A stretch of DNA of 64,000 nucleotides from Deinococcus hopiensis KR-140 (GCF_900176165.1 NZ_FWWU01000009.1:918001-982000), one strand, 5' to 3'; shown: positions 36,004 to 43,455, counted from the stretch's first letter. A program made the numbers and translations. Notes: generated by a model from the letters alone, not told the origin.

Positions 36004-36240
36004 ATGGAAGACCTGGCTGAACAACTCCGCCAGGCCCTTAAGGCAAAGGGCATTACGCAGGTACAGCTCGCCGAGCACCTCCAAACCACTCAACCCGTCA
36101 TCAGCCGCACACTCAAGGCCTCTGTCGTCAATGACCGGAGTCACTGGCCAGCCATCCTCGAACTACTTGGTCTGGAGCTTGTGCTTCAACCCAAGCTAGA
36201 TACACCTATTGCCCTCGCCGAAGAACTCGAGCGGAGGTAG
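36004..36240 (+). CDS. Cro/C1-type (XRE) repressor A, 78 aa
   Basis: MEDLAEQLRQALKAKGITQV, QLAEHLQTTQPVISRTLKAS is a complete XRE helix-turn-helix. The C-terminus LGLELVLQPKLDTPIALAEE, LERR is nearly identical with that of repressor B at 46158, while the HTH half is different. It probably represses the divergent operon from the palindrome upstream. It is followed by a terminator. Confidence 0.8.
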   Translation: MEDLAEQLRQALKAKGITQVQLAEHLQTTQPVISRTLKASVVNDRSHWPAILELLGLELVLQPKLDTPIALAEELERR

Positions 36241-36281
36241 TACAGCCCCTGCTTCAGCCCAGGCAGTAGCCATAATGAAAG

Positions 36282-36395
36282 GAACCCCCACTGCCAGGTA
36301 TGCAAGTGGGGGCCTTTTTTGTCCACAGGGTGGGGAGAAGTTGTGGCCAGCCAGGGGACTATTTTGCGTCTTCTACAACGATATGATGATCCGGC
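36282..36395. repeat. Right-end module: terminator, palindrome and leuS-like tract (36.3 kb)
   Basis: CCCCCACTGCCAGGTATGCA and AGTGGGGGCCTTTTTT form a terminator (about 36288-36318). TTGTCCACAGGGTGGGGAGA follows, and then ATTTTGCGTCTTCTACAACG, ATATGATGATCCG (36361-36393), which is the end of leuS with a one-base loss. The same order is found at 46872-46991. Confidence 0.7.
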
Positions 36396-36445
36396 ATTAA
36401 CCCTACAACGGCTTAAACTCGTGTAGCACAGTAATCTCTAGCCTC

Positions 36446-36844
36446 TCAGGCCCCTCCAGACCCAGGTACAGCCGCGCGTGCCACGTATTGATCACCTCGC
36501 GCCGCTCTTCCAGGGTCTCCAGACTCGGCAGGTAACCCGCCCGCCATGGCCTGCGCCAGCTGCGTTACGTCCGGCGTGAGCTCAGCAGGGCGGGGGACAG
36601 AATCTCGCCCGAGTGTCCGTAGCTCCTCTCGCAGAGGAGCGAGGGCCGCATCAAGCACGTCAGCCGGCAGGTTAGGCGTCACCGCTCGCCGTACCGCCTC
36701 AGCCATGTGCCGCCGCAACTCGCCGATCCGTGCGCTGTGATCCGGGGCAGTCGGCGCGTTCCGGGTAACGGCCGCTGCCAGGAAGGCAGGGTCCTGCATC
36801 GCCTCCACGAACAATTGCCACCCTGCCTCATTGATGCTCGTCAC
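36446..36844 (-). pseudogene. Hypothetical gene after a left-end repeat, frameshifted near its 3' end
   Basis: MTSINEAGWQLFVEAMQDPA begins a mainly helical protein of about 115 coherent residues (RIGELRRHMAEAVRRAVTPN). Near 36540 the sense moves to another frame: YLPSLETLEERREVINTWHA, RLYLGLEGPERLEITVLHEF. The same C-terminus occurs at 37635-37745. Not recognised. Confidence 0.5.
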
Positions 36845-37075
36845 AGTTCATCGCGCCGCGCAGCACTCCACCCCCACTCAGCCCGCACCCCGGTGCGTGA
36901 AGAGCAGGCCACGGTCAAGTGGCCGGCCTGATCAACAAAAACGCAGAGCCCTTAGGCCCTGCGCGTTCGGAAACCCTACACCTGCTGATCCAACTGGCCG
37001 GGGAACCAGGATCGCAGGCTCCGCTCCCAGGCGAGGTCTCAGATGCACTGTACTCCCCCCCTCATGCAGCCAGAA

Positions 37076-37222
37076 ATGAGCAACCGTCGCTCATTCGCGC
37101 GCTCGGCCCGCCGGGCCATCTGCCTCACTCAGTCCGCGCCCGTAGCGCGTAATCGCTGGACAGCCCTGGCCGACGCCCTGGGCATGGAGATCGTGCTGCA
37201 GCCCAAGAGGCAGGAGCAGTGA
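37076..37222 (+). CDS. Remnant or short form of repressor C, 48 aa
   Basis: The C-terminal part NRWTALADALGMEIVLQPKR, QEQ corresponds to WPAILELLGLELVLQPK in repressor A and WLGPMTELMGLKLVLQPK in B. The first 20 residues are Arg/Ser-rich and do not look like a working HTH, so this is probably decayed. Its stop overlaps the GTG of the next gene (GTGA), showing that repressor and 79-aa protein were coupled. Confidence 0.5.
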   Translation: MSNRRSFARSARRAICLTQSAPVARNRWTALADALGMEIVLQPKRQEQ

Positions 37223-37458
37223 CCGACGGCCCTAAGGGAGGAATCCGAATCACCGGCCAAATGAGCGTTGGCATGCCAGACGGCCCCATTCGCCTCAAGG
37301 ACTGGCTGGCGCTGCTCCCAGAGGAGGTCAAGCCCAGAACTGCATCCGGTGAAGCCGGTCTTCTCGTCGCTGATCGCCACGCCTTTGGGGTGTACGTCAT
37401 CGCTGAGAAAGGGCAACAGCGGCGTGCTGAGGTGCAAGCCCTGCTGGCGAAGCAATGA
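37219..37458 (+). CDS. Repressor-linked small protein, 79 aa (copy 1)
   Basis: PIRLKDWLALLPEEVKPRTA, SGEAGLLVADRHAFGVYVIA, EKGQQRRAEVQALLAKQ. A paralog is at 46578-46835, also to the right of a repressor. Soluble alpha/beta. It may modulate the repressor or act as an antitoxin-like partner, but there is no direct evidence. A terminator follows at 37503-37540. Confidence 0.6.
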   Translation: MTDGPKGGIRITGQMSVGMPDGPIRLKDWLALLPEEVKPRTASGEAGLLVADRHAFGVYVIAEKGQQRRAEVQALLAKQ

Positions 37459-37492
37459 AATCGCCCAACCCCTTCATGCAGTAACCGAAATC

Positions 37493-37630
37493 GAAAAACC
37501 CCCCACTCCCAGGTATGCCGGTGGGGGCTTTTTTTGTGCACAGGGTGGGGGAGAGGCTGTGACGACGAAGCTAGAATTGTGTCACGGTTTTACAACGATA
37601 TTGATGATCGTAAAAGTCGGCACATAAGAA
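37493..37630. repeat. Terminator, damaged palindrome, leuS-like tract and left-end tract (37.5 kb)
   Basis: CCCCCCACTCCCAGGTATGC and CGGTGGGGGCTTTTTTTG form a terminator. TGCACAGGGTGGGGGAGAGG follows, then TTTTACAACGATATTGATGA, TCG at 37588-37610, which matches the leuS 3' end at 46968-46991 with one base missing. The part to its right (TAAAAGTCGGCACATAAGAA) matches 12753-12775. Here a right end and a left end meet. Confidence 0.7.
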
Positions 37631-37634
37631 AATG

Positions 37635-37745
37635 GCTGCTGTGAACGGTGATTTCCACCTTCTCTGCTCCCTCAGGACCAATATGCAGTCGCACCTTCCA
37701 TGTGTCCAACGCAGCCCGGCGCTCTTCCAGGTCCAGGGCGGATGG
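37635..37745 (-). pseudogene. C-terminal fragment of the LEERR gene
   Basis: The minus strand reads ALDLEERRAALDTWKVRLHI, GPEGAEKVEITVHSSHF, a paralog of SLETLEERREVINTWHARLY at 36446-36560. It is fused at about 37740 to a + strand phage fragment, so a deletion joined them. Confidence 0.5.
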
Positions 37746-38073
37746 TCTGAACTACACCAACTACACGACCCGCCGCCCGTACTTCGGTGAGATTGACTGC
37801 GTGAGTCGGCACAGCGGTCTGGATAATGACAACGACAACGGCAGCACGTCACACGATGGCTGTATTGGCTTCAGAGTGAACGGCGTGTACTACGGCAACA
37901 AGGGACCGAATGAGGTGGATGTAGGAGCAAGTAGGACCTTCAACATCGGTTGCACGGCACACACCAGCACCGCCGTCGGAGCAACGGCAAACGCGAATTT
38001 CTACATTGCGACCGGGGGCAGCAGCGTGTTCCCAGGTACGGCTGCTATGTGGCTGCATGACTGCAACCTATGA
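37741..38073 (+). pseudogene. C-terminal fragment of a phage tail/receptor-binding-like protein
   Basis: NYTTRRPYFGEIDCVSRHSG, GCIGFRVNGVYYGNKGPNEV, RTFNIGCTAHTSTAVGATAN, FYIATGGSSVFPGTAAMWLH ends with a stop. The Gly/Asn/Thr-rich beta pattern with four Cys suggests an exported or virion surface protein. It has no start of its own; the 5' part is lost at the 37740 junction. A hairpin terminator (CCCCGGAG/CTCCGGGG) follows near 38175-38203. Confidence 0.45.
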
Positions 38074-38304
38074 CCTCGTTGCTGCCACCAACAGCGCATG
38101 TACGTGAGGGACACGCCGTACATCACAGGCAGCGTCGGCGCTCTGAGCGCGTACTGACCCCAGCCCTTATCTACCCCGGAGTTCACTTCTCCGGGGGATT
38201 CGGCCCCTTTCCTCACCCCGCTCAGACCCCGGTCCTAGGCGGGTTCTCGTTTCGCATCAGGAGAGAAGGTAGTCAATCTGACAAAGACTCGCTAGGCTTG
38301 TGCC

Positions 38305-38427
38305 GTGAAGCGCTCCTACCGTAAGTACCTCTGGCATCTGAAGCGCAGCGACACCCCTGTGATGGCGGGTCTCGCGTTCGGTGTCATCGCGTTTACCCTC
38401 CTGATCATGCAGTTCTTGATGCGCTGA
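38305..38427 (+). CDS. Small single-span membrane protein, 40 aa
   Basis: VKRSYRKYLWHLKRSDTPVM, AGLAFGVIAFTLLIMQFLMR. A basic N-terminus and one hydrophobic helix. A TAGGCT box ends 6 nt before the GTG, a leaderless-type promoter. A CCCCGCCTCGCGCGGGG terminator follows at about 38448-38470. Confidence 0.6.
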   Translation: MKRSYRKYLWHLKRSDTPVMAGLAFGVIAFTLLIMQFLMR

Positions 38428-38447
38428 TCCCACTGCAATCCCATCTA

Positions 38448-38470
38448 CCCCGCCTCGCGCGGGGTTTTTC
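38448..38470 (+). terminator. Hairpin terminator CCCCG-CCTCG-CGGGG type
   Basis: CCCCGCCTCGCGCGGGG then TTTTT, as at 33596 and 38820. Confidence 0.8.
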
Positions 38471-38610
38471 CATCCTTGCTCAGGCCCCAGCCCTAAGCGG
38501 ATCATCGGTGGCAGAAGATGAGGAAGGCCCTAACGCCTTTTCAAGCACTGAGAGACGATAAACAAGCATTTTTTTACGAAATTTTTGTGCGGATATTGTC
38601 ACTATGAATC

Positions 38611-38796
38611 ATGATTCAGTTCCCGAACCCCTTCCAGCGGTTGGCGGTGGTAGTCCACCGCCCGGTTCCCACTGCGCCTGTTGTTCAAGCAGGCGTGGTG
38701 GTTCGGGAACAGGCACAACAGCCTGTGATGCCTCTTCAGGCACAACGTCCTATTGACTTTGACGACGTGATGCGCGCCTTTGGCTGCGAAGGCTAA
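38611..38796 (+). CDS. Small protein ending in GCEG, 61 aa (copy 1)
   Basis: MIQFPNPFQRLAVVVHRPVP ... ending DFDDVMRAFGCEG. The protein at 41772-41927 ends in MTDVLRAMGCEG, otherwise with little likeness except a Gln/Val/Pro-rich middle (QAQQPV, PPQVSV). A fixed tail after a variable linker could be a recognition tag or a peptide precursor motif. A hairpin terminator follows at 38820-38842. Confidence 0.6.
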   Translation: MIQFPNPFQRLAVVVHRPVPTAPVVQAGVVVREQAQQPVMPLQAQRPIDFDDVMRAFGCEG

Positions 38797-38819
38797 ATCA
38801 CCTCAAACATCCGCTGCCC

Positions 38820-38842
38820 CCGCCTCGCGCGGGGGTTTTTCA
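38820..38842 (+). terminator. Hairpin terminator CCCCCG-CCTCG-CGGGGG type
   Basis: CCCCCGCCTCGCGCGGGGG then TTTTT. It is followed by TTCATTCCCCACCGT, as after the terminator at 33596. Confidence 0.8.
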
Positions 38843-38894
38843 TTCCCCACCGTCTCCGGCGCAGTGGGATTGCTGCTGCCGGGAGAAAATGGAA

Positions 38895-39113
38895 TCAAGC
38901 GGATTGACGCCAACGCACGCTCCAGCGTATGTCTTTACCTCCGCGGCTCACACGTACCTGGCGGCCGTCTTCAAGCTCCCAGATTTCCACGTACTCTGTA
39001 GGCTTGAGCCACTTGCCCGGCTTCGTGTAACGGTCTACCCGTCGTGTCGCGCGAACCGTTTCTCCACCTACACTCAGTTCAAGGCCAAAGTCGCTGTACT
39101 GAAGGATTTCCAT
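38895..39113 (-). CDS. Small TRRVDRY-family protein (copy 3), 72 aa
   Basis: MEILQYSDFGLELSVGGETV, RATRRVDRYTKPGKWLKPTE, YVEIWELEDGRQVRVSRGGK. The best-preserved member of the family. Relatives are at 15716-15886 and 16023-16244. All three lie on the minus strand, each near a holin-type promoter repeat. Small beta-barrel-like; function unknown. Confidence 0.6.
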   Translation of the reverse strand: MEILQYSDFGLELSVGGETVRATRRVDRYTKPGKWLKPTEYVEIWELEDGRQVRVSRGGKDIRWSVRWRQSA

Positions 39114-39189
39114 TCCTCAGCCTAGTGTTTAATTTCTTACGTTTTAATGTCTTCTTAATGTAATTCGTACACTTAGTCAGCGCCCCTGC

Positions 39190-39240
39190 CTTCTTCCCAC
39201 CCAGGTCTACCCCGGCCCCTGGGTAGTTCGTCATGCCGGG
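39190..39240 (+). promoter_or_regulatory. Conserved block before the holin-like gene
   Basis: CTTCTTCCCACCCAGGTCTA, CCCCGGCCCCTGGGTAGTTC, GTCATGCCGGGAGAAG. Copies at 17858-17905 and 15423-15472. The inverted repeat CCCAGG/CCTGGG surrounds the centre. It contains the ribosome site GGAGAAGAGG of the gene that follows. Confidence 0.5.
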
Positions 39241-39253
39241 AGAAGAGGTGGCC

Positions 39254-39676
39254 ATGCCCTCATTACTCCGCACCTGGCCCAAGCGCTTCCAGACCCACCT
39301 GCACGACCGGCACATCCTGGCGCGCCTCCTCATCGCGGGGCACACCTTCGGGTTTGGCCTGGTCTTCCTGCTGCGAGGCGACCTGATCCACAGCCAGACC
39401 AGCAAGAGCTACGGCGGCATGGCCTGGATGCCCCAAGCGGTCTGGGGCTGGCTGGCCGTGCTCACAGGCCTGACCCTCGTCCTCAGCGCCACGGACACGG
39501 GCAGACGTATTGCCTACCTCCTGGCGCTCTTCTGGATCAGCGTCGTCGTCTCGCTGATCCTCGGCTCAGGCACGATCTTGACCGGCACAACCACCTACGG
39601 CTGGACAGCCATCATCGTCTACAAGCTCCTGGCGGCCAGAAGCATCAACGAACCCGGGGAGCAGCATGGCCCCTGA
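39254..39676 (+). CDS. Holin-like membrane protein, 140 aa
   Basis: From the ATG at 39254: MPSLLRTWPKRFQTHLHDRH, ILARLLIAGHTFGFGLVFLL. Four hydrophobic helices (about 25-40, 62-80, 90-112, 118-132). It stands before two small coiled-coil genes and an endolysin, so a holin role in host lysis is a fair guess. The next gene overlaps it by 11 bp. Confidence 0.6.
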   Translation: MPSLLRTWPKRFQTHLHDRHILARLLIAGHTFGFGLVFLLRGDLIHSQTSKSYGGMAWMPQAVWGWLAVLTGLTLVLSATDTGRRIAYLLALFWISVVVSLILGSGTILTGTTTYGWTAIIVYKLLAARSINEPGEQHGP

Positions 39677-39842
39677 CTCCGCGCTGGTCACCGCGACCAT
39701 CGGCACTGTAGGGACAGTGCTCATCGGCTTCCTGGGCTTCCTCAACGTGCGGATGACCAACGCCAAAACAAGCGAGCAGGCGCTCATTGACCGGCTTGAG
39801 AAGCGCATCGACAAGTTGGAAGAGAGCCTTGTCCGACGCTGA
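39666..39842 (+). CDS. Small membrane protein with coiled coil (XhlA/holin-accessory like), 58 aa
   Basis: MAPDSALVTATIGTVGTVLI, GFLGFLNVRM is one membrane helix; TSEQALIDRLEKRIDKLEES is a short coiled coil. This layout is that of small holin-associated proteins in phage lysis cassettes. It overlaps its neighbours at both ends. Confidence 0.6.
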   Translation: MAPDSALVTATIGTVGTVLIGFLGFLNVRMTNAKTSEQALIDRLEKRIDKLEESLVRR

Positions 39843-40122
39843 AACCAAAATCGCGCTGTTACAGCAGAAAAACAACAGTCTCGAAAAGGAGAATGACTCC
39901 CTCAAGGACCGCGTGCGCCTGCTGGAAAAAGGCGGTGCGGCAGCAGAACACCACAACCTCCGTCTGGCGGCCACCATCCAGCAACTGCAGCAAGAGAAAG
40001 ACGCCCTCAACCGCGAGAACGGCGAACTGCACAGCCAACTGGCCGCAGTGGCCACCTGCCCCACGCAGGGCTGCCAGATGCGCGACATGGCCCGCCAGCT
40101 GGCCGATGGAGGCACCGTATGA
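39829..40122 (+). CDS. Coiled-coil protein, 97 aa
   Basis: A TTG at 39829 begins LSDAETKIALLQQKNNSLEK, ENDSLKDRVRLLEKG; heptads run through most of the length, ending in CPTQGCQMRDMARQLADGG. No signal peptide. It could be a spanin-like or tail-chaperone-like accessory. The 3' end overlaps the endolysin start (ATGA). Confidence 0.55.
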   Translation: MSDAETKIALLQQKNNSLEKENDSLKDRVRLLEKGGAAAEHHNLRLAATIQQLQQEKDALNRENGELHSQLAAVATCPTQGCQMRDMARQLADGGTV

Positions 40123-41073
40123 ACCTCACCCTGCAACCTGAGCACATCCGCGCGGTGGCGCCGCGCAACCCAGATCCGCAGGCGGTCGTCGATGCCCTGC
40201 CCTGCGGCCGGTGCTCGAGCGCCACGGCATTGACCGCAGCCCTGAGCGCCTGGGCATGTTTCTGGCACAGTGGGCGCACGAGTCTGAGTTCACCGGCGTG
40301 CGCGAGAACCTGCACTACTCTCAGGCCTCACGCATCTGCCAGACCTGGCCGCGCCGCTTCCCGACAGTGGCGAGTGCGAGCGCGGCCCCATTCGCTGGCA
40401 ATCCGCAAGCACTGGCAAACCAGGTCTACAACGGACGGATGGGCAACCGGCCGGGCAGTAATGATGGCTGGACCTACCGGGGTGGCGGCTGGCCACAACT
40501 GACCGGACGCGACGCCTACCGCGCCTACAGGCAGCGCACCGAGCTGGACCTGGAAGGCAATCCCAACCTGATCCTGCAGGCCAGTGTCTCGGCCCAGGTG
40601 TGCGGCCTGTTCTGGACAGACCGGGGCCTGAACGCCGCAGCGGATCAGGGCGACATGGTGACGATCACGCAGCGCATCAACGGCGGGCAGAACGGGGCAC
40701 AGGACCGCCTTGACCGCTACCACCGGGTGATTCCCATCCTGCGTGATCAGCAGGCGGCCCTGGCCGCCCAGGAAGAGCTCGTCCGCCCTTCGATTCCCTG
40801 GAAGCAGCTGTGGGTGAACGGGAGACAGATGGACCCGGCCACGGCCCGGGGTACACCTCGGGGAAGGCCGTGCCCGCCGTGGCAGGGGACATCCTCCTGG
40901 CTTCGGTGGGGATGCTCGGCGTTCATACCGCGAGGGGCATCAGTGCGGACCGGGCGAACGCTGCAAACAGCATCGCTCCGGTCCCAGTTGATCCGACAGA
41001 TCCGGTACAGCAGGTCCCCACCCAGACCACTTCCCAGACGGGCGCCCTGCCCGATCTGCGGGCCCGCGATTAG
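40119..41073 (+). pseudogene. Phage endolysin (GH19 chitinase-like), frameshifted at least twice
   Basis: The start MNLTLQPEHIRAVAPRNPDP, QAVVDAL lies in one frame. The catalytic body continues in the next from VLERHGIDRSPERLGMFLAQ, WAHESEFTG (Glu of WAHES), through NVYNGRMGN-like VYNGRMGNRPGSNDGWTYRG and INGGQNG. The C-terminal domain (GPGYTSGKAVPAVAGDILLA, SVGMLGVHTARGI) is in another frame. It should cut peptidoglycan. The frame changes (near 40200 and 40845) disable it unless they are sequence errors. Confidence 0.75.
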
Positions 41074-41081
41074 GAGCACCC

Positions 41082-41664
41082 ATGACCCCTCCTCCCGGTT
41101 CTGATCTCGTGAAAGCCAGCCTCGAAGCCCGCCGCAAGGCGGGCACCGTCATCCTGCAGACGCCGGCCCCAACGGCTACGCTGCGGCCTGTGCCGCTCTC
41201 TACAGGCCCCATGCCCACTGGCCAGCTTGTACCCATGCCTACGGGTCCAATGCCCTCCGGTCGCCCTGTGGGCCTGCCTGACCTCCCGGCTCCATCCCCA
41301 CCTTCACCTGCCCCGCTTGATGGCACAGACCTGGCAGCCCTACTCACGCGCCTGCTGCCCCAGGTGCTCGGTGGCATCGATCAGATCAAGGCCGCACTCG
41401 GGGACAGACGGCTGAGCTTCCCCGAGGCCTTAGTCCCTCGCTACGACGGTGGCCGGAGTGGTGCGCTTGGCCGTGCGCGACGGGGCGCCGCTCGTGAAGG
41501 GCAAGAGCGCCGACGCCCTGGTGGTGCTGATCTTCGGCGTGGTGTTCGACCGGTATGCCGTGCCGTTGCTGCCCGTCTGGGTCCGGCGGTTTGCACCGGC
41601 GCTGAAGGTTGGGGCTGTGGCTGGATTGGAGATGCTGTACCGGGCGGTGGTGGAGAAGCGTTGA
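41082..41664 (+). pseudogene. Proline-rich protein with conserved C-terminus, frameshifted
   Basis: MTPPPGSDLVKASLEARRKA, then a repeat-like Pro/Thr linker (LSTGPMPTGQLVPMPTGPMP, SGRPVGLPDLP). Near 41440 the frame changes and continues VAGVVRLAVRDGAPLVKGKS, ADALVVLIFGVVFDRYAVPL, LPVWVRRFAPALKVGAVAGL, EMLYRAVVEKR. The last 25 residues recur as loose fragments at 19868, 42395 and 43318. Likely a tail or lysis-region protein. Confidence 0.5.
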
Positions 41665-41771
41665 ACAGATACAACTTAAGATTCAACCTGAAAAGAGGGT
41701 TTTTCACAGTAAGGCCCCCGTTAGGGGAAGCGACGCAATGTGATCTTCAGAACATAGACGAGGAGGAATGT

Positions 41772-41927
41772 ATGCGACAGCAGTTGAGCAAGGCCATGGC
41801 AGCGTTACGCCGGAAAGTGACGGTACAAACCCCTCCACAGGTGAGCGTCATTCAGGCGAGAAGTCAGCCATCGACAACTGCCGTCAGCATGACGGACGTC
41901 CTTCGTGCGATGGGCTGCGAGGGCTAG
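41772..41927 (+). CDS. Small protein ending in GCEG, 51 aa (copy 2)
   Basis: AGGAGG at 41761 is followed 5 nt later by the ATG. MRQQLSKAMAALRRKVTVQT begins a basic amphipathic helix, then PPQVSVIQARSQPSTTAVSM, TDVLRAMGCEG. It shares the DVxRAxGCEG tail with the protein at 38611. The strong ribosome site indicates real expression. Confidence 0.65.
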   Translation: MRQQLSKAMAALRRKVTVQTPPQVSVIQARSQPSTTAVSMTDVLRAMGCEG

Positions 41928-42007
41928 AGAAAAGGTCAGAAGCACATTCTGACTTAATGTAGAAGCTGTAATGGAGCGTTAATGGGACATTTTCTAAGCT
42001 GACGTCC

Positions 42008-42286
42008 ATGACTCCCATCAGCAGCGAGAAGCGGACAGAACTCCCCCCGAGCCTTGCCCTCCTGTTCATGATGGCGCTGACCTACTCCGCTTTGAACGCG
42101 TATTGGATTTCATTTGGTCTTCTCGGGCTGCTCGGCGTTTCCTTCTTAGTTGTTACGGCATTCGAACAAGTCCTTCTGCTGTGGGAAGCGTGGTCGCCGC
42201 AGACCTCCCTGCCGGCGTTAGCTGTCGAGGTGCCCTCGCTTCCTGAGACGGTGGAGGCGACGGGACTGGTACCCCAACTGGCATAA
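42008..42286 (+). CDS. Two-span membrane protein, 92 aa (PPSLALL family, copy 1)
   Basis: LPPSLALLFMMALTYSALNA, YWISFGLLGLLGVSFLVVTA gives two helices; the tail is soluble and Pro/Glu-rich. A paralog lies at 42678-42986 (TPPSLALLLYMLLAYGALNA). Follows the second GCEG gene. Confidence 0.6.
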   Translation: MTPISSEKRTELPPSLALLFMMALTYSALNAYWISFGLLGLLGVSFLVVTAFEQVLLLWEAWSPQTSLPALAVEVPSLPETVEATGLVPQLA

Positions 42287-42394
42287 GCTGATTCATCCTC
42301 AGTCACTCCATAGGGCGGCCGTAAACACCCTCTCGCTTGTGGTTCACGTACAACTTACACCAGACGAGCGACCCCACCTTGCCTCGCGGCGGGT

Positions 42395-42456
42395 GAGACC
42401 TTTTGCGTGGTTGGGCTGGAGGCCCTGTACCGGGCCCTCGTCAAGCGAAAGGAGTA
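42395..42456 (+). pseudogene. Fragment of the GLExLYRAVV module
   Basis: The translation VVGLEALYRALVKRKE and a stop matches the end of 41664. It follows a damaged CCCCACC-type terminator. Confidence 0.45.
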
Positions 42457-42557
42457 GGCTGGACTTGCGCGGAGGAACCCTGACTGTCTCTCCCCAAGCC
42501 CTCCCAGGTGTCAGGCCTGTGGAGGGGCGCTTTTGAGGCGCGGACAACTTGCGTCAC

Positions 42558-42598
42558 TCGGCCCCACCTCGCCTCTCGGCGGGTGGGGCCTTTTTCGT
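42558..42598 (+). terminator. Hairpin terminator, CCCCACC type
   Basis: GGCCCCACCTCGCCTCTCGG and CGGGTGGGGCCTTTTT pair fully (arms GGCCCCACC and GGGTGGGGCC). Same type as at 43581 and 34092. Confidence 0.85.
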
Positions 42599-42677
42599 TT
42601 ACCCTCTCCCCATTCGGCCCGCCTCTGTAGACGATTTCAAATGTTCTTAACAATCTCTTTCTACCCTTGCAGCAGTT

Positions 42678-42986
42678 ATGGCTCCCTCTGCTCGCCACGC
42701 CACGCTTACTGCACTGCGAAGCCTGTCCTCGAGGCGTCCACGCCTGGTCGTCGATCGACCTCAGGAGACTCCCCCAAGCTTGGCCCTTCTGCTCTATATG
42801 CTCCTGGCCTACGGAGCGCTGAACGCTTCTTGGGGGTTCTGCGGGGGTGTGGTTGCGGTGATGATCATCACCGTTGTTCGTGAAGTGATGTGGGCCAGAC
42901 GCCCTTCCAGGGACCCCATCATCATGCTGGGTATGGATGGGATTGTTCCTGGGCCAGAGGGAGAAGCTGTGACTTCTCCTACGTAA
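42678..42986 (+). CDS. Two-span membrane protein, 102 aa (PPSLALL family, copy 2)
   Basis: A basic N-terminus (residues 1-25), then TPPSLALLLYMLLAYGALNA, SWGFCGGVVAVMIITVVREV and a soluble tail. The first helix is nearly the same as at 42008, the rest has diverged. A terminator (CCCCAAGGGGCGGGGGC, T6) follows at about 42992-43015. Confidence 0.6.
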   Translation: MAPSARHATLTALRSLSSRRPRLVVDRPQETPPSLALLLYMLLAYGALNASWGFCGGVVAVMIITVVREVMWARRPSRDPIIMLGMDGIVPGPEGEAVTSPT

Positions 42987-43038
42987 AAGACTCCCCAAGG
43001 GGCGGGGGCTTTTTTGCATAGGAGTTACCCTGTTTCCC

Positions 43039-43293
43039 ATGCGCCCCGCTGACCTGACCCCCGTGGAGATCGCTGACCAGCTGCACGCCGCGTACCAGGA
43101 GGACCGCCGTCTCGCTCCTGCTGGACCGGACGAGGAAGAGCGCCTGGCCCTCGCGGACTACCTGGGTTGCCATGAGGAAGCCAGGGCTGAAGCGTGGGAA
43201 GCTTGGCACACCGTATTGGAGTTGGAAGGGCATGACGTGGGCGACGCCGAATACTGGCTGGATGTTGAGTTCGTCGAGCCTTGCCCAGAATAA
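43039..43293 (+). CDS. Hypothetical acidic protein, 84 aa
   Basis: MRPADLTPVEIADQLHAAYQ, then a run of Glu/Asp/Ala helices and EYWLDVEFVEPCPE. Strongly acidic and host-like in codon use. No family recognised; the acidic charge would fit a DNA-mimic or an accessory of a nuclease, but that is only a guess. Confidence 0.5.
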   Translation: MRPADLTPVEIADQLHAAYQEDRRLAPAGPDEEERLALADYLGCHEEARAEAWEAWHTVLELEGHDVGDAEYWLDVEFVEPCPE

Positions 43294-43317
43294 GAATGCT
43301 TCCAGTGCAGGGTCCGC

Positions 43318-43420
43318 AATGCTCCTGCTGCCCGTCTGGGTCCGGCCGTTCGCACTAGCGCTCAAGGCTCTGGCTGGACTCGAGGCGCCGTATTGGGCGG
43401 TGGTGAAGAGACGCGGGTGA
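43318..43420 (+). pseudogene. Fragment of the PVWVRRF...GLExLYRAVV module
   Basis: LLPVWVRPFALALKALAGLE, APYWAVVKRRG and stop: C-terminal 34 codons of a paralog of 41082-41664. The stop codon is part of the TGACA-N4-TGTCA dyad that follows. Confidence 0.5.
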
Positions 43421-43431
43421 CACGTTTGTCA
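43418..43431. promoter_or_regulatory. TGACA-N4-TGTCA palindrome, 24 nt before a small gene
   Basis: Exact dyad, 24 nt before the ATG at 43456. TAGCTT stands 6 nt before the ATG. Same layout as 20410-20448. Confidence 0.65.
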
Positions 43432-43455
43432 GTCAACGGGGCATAGCTTCTGGAC

